Below are positions 1 through 5,831 of a stretch of DNA of 7,234 nucleotides, in pieces. The position numbers and the translations under genes were made by a program. Where the stretch lies: positions 1 through 7,234 of the forward strand of contig JBGTDX010000065.1 of NCBI GenBank assembly GCA_041748075.1, in the 5' to 3' direction. Each line of letters opens with the position of its first letter. The first letter of the stretch is position 1. Under the pieces are notes generated by a model, which saw nothing but the letters and a program-made list of their open reading frames with translations, was not told where the DNA came from and did no database searches. This DNA is from JBGSYJ01 sp041748075. Lineage in GTDB: Bacteria > Acidobacteriota > Thermoanaerobaculia > Gp7-AA8.

Positions 1-2040
1 CCGGGACAATGCGTTGTAGAGAACGTCACGCACGATTCCACTCGAGAAGGTCAGCCGGTCGCCACGCGACTCGCGCTCCTCTTCGATCAGTCCCTCGATC
101 ACGAGACGGTCGATGATCTTTCCGACGTCGCCCTTTCCTTCTGCAAGACTCTCCAGGTGGGCGAACTCGAAGCTCTTGCCGAGCACCGAGGCGATCGACA
201 GGACTTCGCGCAGTTCCTCTGGAAGACGCTCGATCCGATTTTCGACCGTCTGCTGAATGGTTTCCGGCAGCGCGTCGGAAGAGATGGCCGCTTCTCCTGA
301 AAGGCTCCACGCGCCAGTGTCGTCGCGCGCGATGGCTCCGCCATCGAGGAGCGATCGAATCAGCTCCTTTGTGAAGAACGGATTCGCTTCAGTCGCTTCG
401 TAAAGCCGCTTCGCGAAGTCGGGACCGAGCTTCTGACTTCCCACGATGGTTTCCACGAGCTGGCGGTGTTCCGACGCTGAAAGCGGTGCGAGGGTGATCG
501 ATGTGAAATGCGGATCGTCGCGGAAACCGTCGAGCATCTTCACCAGCGGATGGCGGCGATCCACTTCGCTCTGACGGTAGGTCGCGCAGATCAGCGTCGG
601 TGTCGTGCCCAGACGCTGGACGAGATACGAAAGCGCATCGAGCGACATCTCTGCGGCATGCAGATTCTCGAAAACGATCATCAGCGGCCGGCCGTTCCCG
701 ATACGGGTCAGCGTGCGTGCGATGAGCTCGTACACCCACGACCGATCATCCACTTTCCGCGACTCGGCTCCCCGTGAAATTTCGCCACTCGCAGCGGCGC
801 GGATTGCGCTGACCTCGGATAGAAGCGGGAACACCGTGATGAGGTCCGGCGCCAGGTCGCTGAAGTCGGGTCTTTCCCCCGAAGCACTCTCGGAATCGGT
901 TGAACGGAAGTACTCCTGAATGACGTCGCGAAACGCCTGGTAAGCGAAGGCCTGACTCTGTTCGGCGAAGCGTCCGTGAAGCACCCGCACCTTTTTGGCA
1001 TTCGCAAGGTTTTCGAGCTCTTCGAGAAGACGGGTCTTTCCGATGCCCGGCTCGCCGGCAACGACAACGAACTGCGCGTCGCCGTCAACCGCGGCGTTGA
1101 GCCTGCGTTGCAACTCTGCGAACTCTTTCTCCCGTCCAACGAAAGGAGCCGCAGCGGGCCGGTTCCACTGGGCGGTCATCGCAGCGGTCAGGACGATAGA
1201 CTGCTCCTTTTCCGCAGCCTTGAGCGTGGCCTGATACCTCCGCAGGTCCTCAGCCAGTTCTCCAGCTCTCTGATAGCGCTTCGCCGGATCCTTGGCCATA
1301 GTTCGTTCGATGATGCCTTCGAGCTGCGGGCTGATCCCCACGCCAGTCTCCCTCAGGGACCGTGGAATCTCGTGGACTACCCGGTAGACGACCGCCTGCA
1401 CCTCACCGGTGAATGGTGGCTCGCCGGCCAGCGCTTCGTAGAAGACGGTTCCGAGGGAGTAGATGTCGGAACGGTGATCGATGTTTCTGCCCATCACCTG
1501 CTCCGGGCTGAAGTAGGAGACTGTCCCGATCATTGTCCCGGTCTTGGTGAGGCGCTGGTCGCCACTCGAGCGGGCCAGACCGAAGTCCATCACCCACACG
1601 CGGACGGCTCCACCCTCTTCGGAGACCATGATGTTTTCCGGCTTGATGTCACGATGGATGATTCCCCGCGCATGGCTGTACTCCATCGCATCGGCCACCT
1701 GAATCACGATGTCCAGCAGTTCACCCAGCCTGCGTGGTGCCTCCTTGAGAAACGCGCGCAGGTTTTTTCCCTGCACCACCGGCATGAGGAAGTACATCGA
1801 GCCTTCGTGCCGTCCGATGTCGAAGATCGAAACGATGCCCGGATGATTCATCTGGGCAACGAGCTGTGCCTCCCGCTGGAAGCGCTCCTCAGACTGTTCT
1901 GTGAGTAGAGACGGCGGGATCAGCTTGACGGCGACGTCACGATTGAGGAGCGGATCGCGTGCACGATAGACAACACCCATTCCACCGCGGCCAAGCTCCG
2001 CGACAATCTCGTACCGATCTCCGAGCTTCGTTCCGAGCAT
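1..2040 (-). CDS. Serine/threonine protein kinase fused to AAA-type ATPase (PknK-like), 3' end outside window
   Basis: I translated this frame by hand: it opens with ATG at 2040 and stays open for 680 codons to base 1 with no stop, so the C-terminus is missing. A GGAG lies 4 nt before the ATG. Residues about 10-270 form a complete Hanks-type kinase: glycine loop LGRGGMGVV (16-24), ATP-binding Lys39 in VAVK, Glu57, catalytic loop HRDIKPEN (129-136, Asp131), DFG at 152-154, SPE in place of APE (178-180) and SDIYSLG (191-197). After a linker, PFVGREKEF (299-307) opens an AAA_16-type ATPase with Walker A GEPGIGKT (329-336, Lys335). The Walker B position reads MIVFENLHAAE (454-464) where relatives usually have an acidic pair. 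In PknK/LuxR-type relatives the ATPase is followed by TPR repeats, so I expect those beyond the edge. No membrane segment is visible, so it is probably cytoplasmic. The signal sensed and the substrates are unknown. Confidence 0.95.
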   Translation of the reverse strand, partial: MLGTKLGDRYEIVAELGRGGMGVVYRARDPLLNRDVAVKLIPPSLLTEQSEERFQREAQLVAQMNHPGIVSIFDIGRHEGSMYFLMPVVQGKNLRAFLKEAPRRLGELLDIVIQVADAMEYSHARGIIHRDIKPENIMVSEEGGAVRVWVMDFGLARSSGDQRLTKTGTMIGTVSYFSPEQVMGRNIDHRSDIYSLGTVFYEALAGEPPFTGEVQAVVYRVVHEIPRSLRETGVGISPQLEGIIERTMAKDPAKRYQRAGELAEDLRRYQATLKAAEKEQSIVLTAAMTAQWNRPAAAPFVGREKEFAELQRRLNAAVDGDAQFVVVAGEPGIGKTRLLEELENLANAKKVRVLHGRFAEQSQAFAYQAFRDVIQEYFRSTDSESASGERPDFSDLAPDLITVFPLLSEVSAIRAAASGEISRGAESRKVDDRSWVYELIARTLTRIGNGRPLMIVFENLHAAEMSLDALSYLVQRLGTTPTLICATYRQSEVDRRHPLVKMLDGFRDDPHFTSITLAPLSASEHRQLVETIVGSQKLGPDFAKRLYEATEANPFFTKELIRSLLDGGAIARDDTGAWSLSGEAAISSDALPETIQQTVENRIERLPEELREVLSIASVLGKSFEFAHLESLAEGKGDVGKIIDRLVIEGLIEEERESRGDRLTFSSGIVRDVLYNALSR

Positions 2041-2097
2041 GAGACTCCAGATGCGATGTGAATGAGGGGGTGAAAAAGAATGGAAAGTTTACCATGT

Positions 2098-2121
2098 GGC
2101 AGGGCCTGGGAAGGCCCTGCC
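2098..2121. repeat. Perfect hairpin, copy 1
   Basis: A 9-bp stem GGCAGGGCC / GGCCCTGCC with 6-nt loop TGGGAA. It lies 57 bp upstream of the kinase start codon and could be transcribed in the kinase leader. No T-run follows on either strand, so I do not call it an intrinsic terminator. Confidence 0.85.
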
Positions 2122-2217
2122 GTTTCCGAATAGTTCCGGCGTACGACACCTGGAGCGTGCACTGTTCTTTCGGTGGCTCCAGGCTCCAGGCTTCGCACCT
2201 CGCTACGTTTCCGAAGA

Positions 2218-2241
2218 GGCAGGGCCTGGGAAGGCCCTGCC
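2218..2241. repeat. Perfect hairpin, copy 2
   Basis: Base-for-base the same 24 bp as copy 1, including the loop and its orientation. It is followed by the 10-bp palindrome GCCACGTGGC (2239-2248), which overlaps the stem by three bases and forms the outer end of the element. Confidence 0.85.
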
Positions 2242-2338
2242 ACGTGGCTTGCTGCGGCACCAGAGCCAGAATCCGGAGCAATGGCGCTAAATCGTCGGCG
2301 ACAGGCGGCGCGGCGTTTGATCCATTCACTCCAGTCAC

Positions 2339-2368
2339 AACGGGCTACCGTGAGCCAATCAGCCCGTT
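2339..2368 (-). terminator. Hairpin spanning the antitoxin stop codon, possible weak terminator
   Basis: AACGGGCT (2339-2346) and AGCCCGTT (2361-2368) form an 8-bp perfect stem with a 14-nt loop. The antitoxin TGA (2361-2359) lies at the inner edge of one arm. No T-tract follows on the minus strand, so it is at best a weak or factor-assisted end of the toxin-antitoxin transcript, or an mRNA-stabilising structure. Confidence 0.4.
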
Positions 2369-2664
2369 CGCTTCGAGCCGGGCGGCCGCCCGCTCGACTG
2401 CTCTTCCCGTAGCCGCTCGGCGAGAAAGATTTTGAGAAGCGACTGATAAGGGACGTCCCTTCTGTTCGCAAGGAGCTTGAGCTCCGAGATCATCGCTTCG
2501 GGCAGTCTGAGCGAGATCGTCCGAAGCGTCGGTTTCAGATTCGGAGGCGTGACCCTCTGACCGCGGGACCAGTCGATATACTCCGTCGAGTCTTTTCCTG
2601 CCCAGAACTCCCGCTCAGCATCTTCGTCACTGAATGTCGGAATCTTCTTCTTTCGCTCTTTCAT
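2359..2664 (-). CDS. CopG/BrnA-like ribbon-helix-helix antitoxin
   Basis: A 101-residue acidic/basic protein that should neutralise the BrnT-type toxin encoded just upstream and, as usual for type II modules, repress the shared promoter. Residues 1-45 carry the family's leader pattern (IPTFSDEDAEREFW, DSTEYIDW, then PNLKPT at 41-46). Residues 49-87 are a ribbon-helix-helix: strand TISLRLP (49-55), then helices through ELKLLANRRDVPYQSLLKIF. The tail after residue 88 (GRPPGSKRTG) is probably disordered. The ATG at 2664 has GGAGAG upstream at suitable spacing and lies inside the toxin gene, overlapping it by 38 bp, which suggests translational coupling. The order toxin-then-antitoxin is that of brnT-brnA. 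The family call is firm; calling it BrnA rather than the wider CopG antitoxin group is not. Confidence 0.88.
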   Translation of the reverse strand: MKERKKKIPTFSDEDAEREFWAGKDSTEYIDWSRGQRVTPPNLKPTLRTISLRLPEAMISELKLLANRRDVPYQSLLKIFLAERLREEQSSGRPPGSKRTG

Positions 2665-2950
2665 AGGCTCTCCGCTCTCGCGCGTTCATCTCTCGAAACG
2701 AAATGGGTCGAATCAAATGATCACGAACCGTAAACGATCCGAACAGAAGTCGTCCACGATCTGTCTGGCCGAGCGTGTAGTACCTCGGCTCTGCTGTCGA
2801 ATGCTTTTCATCCGGTCGCAGAACCAGCGGCCGGTTGAAGAAGATCTCCTCACATTCCCAGTCCGTGACTCGATGCTTGAGCCAGTTCTTGCCACGATTT
2901 CCTTCGTCCCAATCGAATCCTTCCACGTCTTCAAGGAAGTCTCGCCTCAC
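2627..2950 (-). CDS. brnT: BrnT family toxin (putative ribonuclease)
   Basis: About 107 residues, the usual BrnT size. BrnT toxins are RelE-fold ribonucleases that stop growth by cutting mRNA when the antitoxin is lost. Visible family marks are FDWDEGNRGKNWLKH (12-26, the typical F-W-D...N...KH signature), IFFNRPLVL (36-44), YYTLGQTDRGRLLFGSF (57-73) and the C-terminal ISFREMNARERRAYE (83-97). The chosen start is GTG at 2950. It has no Shine-Dalgarno sequence, but the promoter places transcription initiation at or within a base or two of it, so a leaderless mRNA is likely. The alternative in-frame GTG at 2926 (MEGFDWDE...) would give a more typical short N-terminus, also with a poor ribosome site. 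The gene ends 38 bp inside the antitoxin gene. Confidence 0.9.
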   Translation of the reverse strand: MRRDFLEDVEGFDWDEGNRGKNWLKHRVTDWECEEIFFNRPLVLRPDEKHSTAEPRYYTLGQTDRGRLLFGSFTVRDHLIRPISFREMNARERRAYERAKEEDSDIQ

Positions 2951-2957
2951 GAGAAAA

Positions 2958-2987
2958 CGTATATGCCTGAAGTATACATTCCGTCAA
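2958..2987 (-). promoter_or_regulatory. Promoter and probable operator of the toxin-antitoxin operon
   Basis: On the minus strand TTGACG (2987-2982) is followed after 17 bp by ATATAC, or after 18 bp by TATACG (2963-2958), a good sigma-70-type pair. The arms GTATA (2959-2963) and TATAC (2973-2977) form an inverted repeat around 9 bp that overlaps the -10 and spacer. That is where an autorepressing ribbon-helix-helix antitoxin would bind. The -10 ends 7 bp before the GTG at 2950. Confidence 0.6.
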
Positions 2988-3009
2988 GAAGAAACATTTC
3001 TTGATGCAC

Positions 3010-3045
3010 AAAAACAGGCGCCGCCCAATACCCCGGCGGCGCCTG
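3010..3045 (-). terminator. Rho-independent terminator
   Basis: CAGGCGCCGCC (3015-3025) and GGCGGCGCCTG (3035-3045) make an 11-bp perfect GC-rich stem with a 9-nt loop, followed on the minus strand by five T residues (3014-3010). It begins 9 bp after the stop of the SPFH-like remnant, so it was probably that gene's own terminator. It now insulates the toxin-antitoxin promoter from transcription arriving from the acylase side. Confidence 0.88.
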
Positions 3046-3053
3046 CCACTTCC

Positions 3054-3182
3054 TTACAGCATCTTCACGACCCTGCTCGTGAGGCCCTCGTCGCCGACGA
3101 CGACCGTCAGGTTCGCCTTACCGGCGACCTTCTCGAGAACCTCGAGCTCCCGCAGCTTCATCAGCGTCGGGCTCGACGTGGG
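3054..3182 (-). pseudogene. 3' remnant of a band-7/SPFH (stomatin/slipin-like) gene
   Basis: The last ~42 codons, ending TAA at 3054, read PTSSPTLMKLRELEVLEKVA then GKANLTVVVGDEGLTSRVVKML. I recognise this as the C-terminal pattern of stomatin/slipin-type SPFH membrane-scaffold proteins (LRELEVLEK, NLTVV.G, L..RVV..L). The N-terminal membrane anchor and the whole band-7 domain are absent. Upstream, the open frame continues to an ATG at 3284, but only by reading the fic-like fragment out of frame, giving an Arg-rich unlike-protein stretch. A 76-residue fusion could be translated, but I see no ribosome-binding site for it. I infer a deletion remnant. Confidence 0.65.
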
Positions 3183-3217
3183 GAATCTTCGCCGTGTTCG
3201 TAAGAACGCGTGGCGGA

Positions 3218-3280
3218 CAGAGGCGACGGCAGCGCTGCCAGGACGCGTCCTAGAGCGAATGAGTTGGGCATGCGCCCAAT
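3218..3280 (-). pseudogene. 5' fragment of a second fic gene
   Basis: These 63 bp match the start of the intact fic gene (6816-6878) at 54 of 63 positions. Read from ATG at 3271 they encode MPNSFALGRVLAALPSPL, against MPNSFATGRVLEALPSPL in the intact protein (16 of 18 identical). Similarity covers about 9 bp before the ATG and stops abruptly after codon 18. The following sequence (SATRSYEHGEDSP...) is not Fic-like and soon runs into the SPFH remnant in another frame. No Fic catalytic motif exists here, so this is a broken paralogue. Confidence 0.8.
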
Positions 3281-3300
3281 GCACGTTCCTCGTTCATCAT

Positions 3301-5625
3301 TCATCGTTCCCCCGGGTGGTAGCTCTTTTCCAGATTCTCGAGGATGTCCTTCATCCTGAACAGCACCGGCTTCATCCGTCCTGCGGCGAACATCTCGGCC
3401 TGATCGTCCCAGTGCGGAGAATCGGGGCGGGAGCTGTTCCCGTATGCCACGATCGAGCGGGCCACCGGACCAGCCTCAGTCAGTTCGACGATCGAAACGA
3501 AGGAATTGCCATGCGTCATCCGGCGTCTGACGCTGTCTCTCTCTCCGTCGTAAGGCTCCCCGCGAAGAGCGAACATCGTCCCGTATCGACCGTTCGTTCC
3601 CGCCGTCGGATAGCTCGCCTTGCTTTCGTCCCAGTAGACAGCGTCGCGCTCTGAAGTCCGCTGGTGCCGGAATACCATCTCCCACGGCACCTTCCAGGTG
3701 TCGAATTCATCCTCCAGAATGACGATTGCTTCGTCCAGAGCGGCGACCAGGCCGAGCTCCGCTCCTTCCCTGTCCTTCATCCACCACGCCTCGTCCCACA
3801 GCGCGAAGAGAGTCGTCTCGAACGAGACCGGCCCACTCCGCCGATTCCACGCCTCCAGGGCGGCGATCGGTTCGCGCAGCCTCTCGTGGAGTTCGCGAGC
3901 GACGGCTGCAGAGGCGCGCCACTCCGCGAACAGAGACGGCAACCACTCGTCGGCCGCGTAGATGTAGTCGTCGGTGACCATCTCCTGCAGACGGTCGAGA
4001 GTCACCGCAGAGGCCGACCGCAGCTTCTGTTTCGAATGCTCTCCCCGGTAGTTGGTCCCATCTTCGAGGTTCGCCATGTACCGCGGGTAATCAGCCGGAT
4101 CAGGATTCTCGGCGTGTGTCGTCGCGTAGGGGGTGGTGTTGCAGTTCTGCAAATAGCCAACATCAGGATTGAGAAGCTGCGGAAGCTCTTCGATCTCGTG
4201 ATAGCCCTTCCACAGGGTACGCGGGTCGCTGCCATCAACCGGCGCCGTCCAGTCGAAGAGGTCGTTTCGCACGGGCACGTTCCCGTTGTAGAGATAAAAG
4301 ATGTTTCCTTCCCGATCGGCATACATCAGATTGTGATACGTGAGTCCGCGTAGCGCGACCGCCTCTCTCCACTCCTCGAAGCTCCGGGCCTTGTGCATGC
4401 GATAGAGCTGCTCGGTGAACGTTCCGCTTTTCGAGCGGGCGATGCGGAAGCTCAACGGCTTCCCCTCCTTCGAAGTCGCGAGCACGGGGCCTTGAATGGT
4501 GTCCCTGAAAGTGAGTGCAATCGGAGCGATACCATCCCGGCCTCGGACGCCGACGATCGTCTCCCTTATCGCGGCGCGCAGGTATCGATCACCGAACCGG
4601 TACATCAACGGATCGGTCGGATGATCGAACGTCATCTCGAACGCGTCGCCGAGGTCCGGCTCGTTGACGGTAACGGACCATCCATGGTGCTCGTTGAATC
4701 CGATGTAGGGAAACATCAGGGCGCCCCAGTAATTTATGACACCGTAGGAGTTCAGCCCCTCGTCGCTCGAGATGTGACACTCGTAGTACGGCCAGTCGCT
4801 CGGATCATGCGGATTGATCAGCAGCATCGCGTTGCCCGACGCCGTCTTTCCGGGGCCGATCGCCCAGGTGTTCGAGCCGCGGTCCGGTGCATTCCTCCCT
4901 GCTCCAGCGATCTCACGGGCGTTGCTGGCAGACAGGCCGGACTGAGCGCGACCCCGATAGCTCTCGCTAAAGTCCTCGACGGCCACGACCCACCACGGCT
5001 CGAAACGGTTCAGGAGGCGGACCGGCTGCTCCGGATGTTTCTCGAGGTAAAAATTCAAACCTGCTGCATACGCATCAACGATGCGCCGTAACTTCGGTGA
5101 GAGGTTCTCATAGCCATCTCGCGCCTCCTCCAGGTAGCCGAATGCGTGGACCGAGAGATCGTGTCCCTTGTCGACGGACTGAGGAGGAAAGAGCCCCTCT
5201 TCCCCATAAAGCTCGCTGGAGCGCCCGAGCCTGCCGATGAAGACGTCCTCAATCTGCTCGAACTGATCTTCGGCACGTGCCCAGGCGAGCCCGAAAACGG
5301 CCGCTTCGTCGGTCCGGCCGTGAACATGGGGAACGCCCCACCGATCGCGAAAGATGATCACGTCGCGCGCGAGCTCTGCCGGATCGACGGACGAGGAGAG
5401 GAAACCCTCACCGTTTGCCTCGGCGTCGATGCCTCGGGTCGTGGGCGAACCGGGCGTCGGGAGGGACGGGGCGCGAGGTGCTGCATCAGATGCGGCGCAG
5501 CCAGCGGTTAAAAGGGACAGGACGAGCAGAACGAGCAGGGACAGCCGACTCGACCGTGAGACGATCCGAACGAGCAAGCTCGCGGAGACGATCAGAGATG
5601 CAACGGCCACGCGCTCTTTCGACAC
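3301..5625 (-). CDS. Penicillin acylase family (S45) Ntn-hydrolase lipoprotein, AHL-acylase-like
   Basis: A complete 774-residue amide hydrolase precursor. I chose GTG at 5625 because AAGGAGG sits 7 nt before it; the GTG two codons earlier (5631) is too close. A long signal peptide ends in lipobox LTAGC (Cys43), so the protein is probably exported and lipid-anchored. The alpha chain contains IIFRDRWGVPHVHG (90-103) and AWARAEDQFEQIEDVFIGRLG (114-134), typical of S45. Autocleavage is expected at Gly250-Ser251 in RGSNTW, making Ser251 the beta-chain nucleophile. His273 falls at beta-23 and Val320 at beta-70, the positions known in AHL acylases such as PvdQ (penicillin G acylase has Gln at beta-23). 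YLQNCNTTPY (491-500) supplies the likely oxyanion Asn494. Substrate is therefore probably an acyl amide (AHL, lipopeptide) rather than penicillin G, but this is inference. The gene appears to be a single transcription unit. Confidence 0.95.
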   Translation of the reverse strand: MSKERVAVASLIVSASLLVRIVSRSSRLSLLVLLVLSLLTAGCAASDAAPRAPSLPTPGSPTTRGIDAEANGEGFLSSSVDPAELARDVIIFRDRWGVPHVHGRTDEAAVFGLAWARAEDQFEQIEDVFIGRLGRSSELYGEEGLFPPQSVDKGHDLSVHAFGYLEEARDGYENLSPKLRRIVDAYAAGLNFYLEKHPEQPVRLLNRFEPWWVVAVEDFSESYRGRAQSGLSASNAREIAGAGRNAPDRGSNTWAIGPGKTASGNAMLLINPHDPSDWPYYECHISSDEGLNSYGVINYWGALMFPYIGFNEHHGWSVTVNEPDLGDAFEMTFDHPTDPLMYRFGDRYLRAAIRETIVGVRGRDGIAPIALTFRDTIQGPVLATSKEGKPLSFRIARSKSGTFTEQLYRMHKARSFEEWREAVALRGLTYHNLMYADREGNIFYLYNGNVPVRNDLFDWTAPVDGSDPRTLWKGYHEIEELPQLLNPDVGYLQNCNTTPYATTHAENPDPADYPRYMANLEDGTNYRGEHSKQKLRSASAVTLDRLQEMVTDDYIYAADEWLPSLFAEWRASAAVARELHERLREPIAALEAWNRRSGPVSFETTLFALWDEAWWMKDREGAELGLVAALDEAIVILEDEFDTWKVPWEMVFRHQRTSERDAVYWDESKASYPTAGTNGRYGTMFALRGEPYDGERDSVRRRMTHGNSFVSIVELTEAGPVARSIVAYGNSSRPDSPHWDDQAEMFAAGRMKPVLFRMKDILENLEKSYHPGER

Positions 5626-5831
5626 GATCACACCTCCTTCGCAGTGATACCGCTTCGGTACTCGGGGGATGCCTCAGATTCTACCGTTACACCTGCGAAT
5701 TTCTCACCCGCGCGGAACGGCCGTCCTGTCATCCTGAGCGTAGCGAAGGATCATCTTGCGCAGCACGAACGTCCGCGCAGCTCGCCCCCTCGCGCGATAC
5801 AAAGGAAGCAGAATCCACCAGGGCGAGACGC
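5626..5831. other. Intergenic region between fic and the acylase gene
   Basis: About 200 bp without a supportable gene. It contains the acylase ribosome-binding site, AAGGAGG on the minus strand at about 5633-5639, and the dispersed repeat at 5727-5757. I could not identify a clear promoter for the acylase, nor a T-tract terminator after fic. Confidence 0.6.
5727..5757. repeat. Widespread dispersed intergenic repeat (CATCCTGAGCG...CGAAGGAT type)
   Basis: The core TCATCCTGAGCG followed by TAGCGAAGGATCATCTT is a short imperfect palindrome (ATCCT...AGGAT arms) that I recognise as a common interspersed repeat of many GC-rich environmental bacteria. Read as protein it yields the familiar artefact peptides HPERSEGS or ILSVAKD. 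The open frames through it are therefore not genes. Its function is not established. Confidence 0.75.

Larger units (their letters stand above)
2092..2248. repeat. Compact REPIN/MITE-like element with twin perfect hairpins
   Basis: Two identical 24-bp hairpins, each a 9-bp perfect stem GGCAGGGCC with loop TGGGAA, lie at 2098-2121 and 2218-2241, exactly 120 bp apart. The outer flanks are near inverted copies: CCATGTGGCAGGGCC on the left and, read from the right on the other strand, CCACGTGGCAGGGCC. A 10-bp direct repeat CGTTTCCGAA sits beside each hairpin (2121-2130 and 2206-2215). Inside, CCTGGAGC (2149-2156) pairs with GCTCCAGG (2176-2183), next to a 7-mer tandem GGCTCCA GGCTCCA GGCTTCG (2175-2195). 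The nested symmetry resembles REP doublets (REPINs) or a small non-autonomous transposable element. No transposase is nearby. It could also act in RNA as a bidirectional terminator or 3'-end stabiliser, although neither hairpin has a T-tract. Confidence 0.7.
2041..2358. other. Non-coding interval between kinase and toxin-antitoxin operon
   Basis: About 318 bp separate the kinase start from the antitoxin stop. Frames of 64-183 codons cross it on both strands, but they read through the hairpin repeats (giving peptides such as QGLGRPC in one frame and GPSQALP in another), lack family resemblance and extend into neighbouring genes. I regard it as non-coding. Its main content is the repeat element at about 2092-2248. 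The 58 bp next to the kinase start contain that gene's ribosome-binding site (GGAG, 2045-2048 on the minus strand) and presumably its promoter, although I could not pick a convincing -35/-10 pair. Confidence 0.7.

Noticed and set aside
976..1908. 310-codon open frame on the plus strand
   Set aside because: It is antisense to the kinase-ATPase, whose frame has every kinase and Walker A motif. The plus-strand translation resembles no family.
2098..2241. CRISPR-like reading of the duplicated 24-mer
   Set aside because: There are only two copies, they are fully self-complementary, the spacing (120 bp) is far too large, and no cas gene is present.
2041..2358. tRNA or other structured RNA gene in the intergenic regions
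   Set aside because: I saw no cloverleaf, anticodon arm or recognisable ncRNA pattern. The stems present are explained by the repeat element.
1920..2471. 183-codon minus-strand frame crossing the kinase start, the repeat and the antitoxin end
   Set aside because: It overlaps two real genes out of frame and its repeated GPSQALP peptide is just the translated hairpin.
3054..3284. 76-residue small gene on the minus strand
   Set aside because: Only its C-terminal half is protein-like. The N-terminal half reads the fic fragment out of frame and has no ribosome-binding site, so I list the parts as remnants instead.
3664..5091. Two plus-strand frames of 229 and 232 codons (3664-4353 and 4393-5091)
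   Set aside because: Both are antisense to the acylase gene, which is complete and carries the catalytic residues. GC-rich third positions create such shadows.
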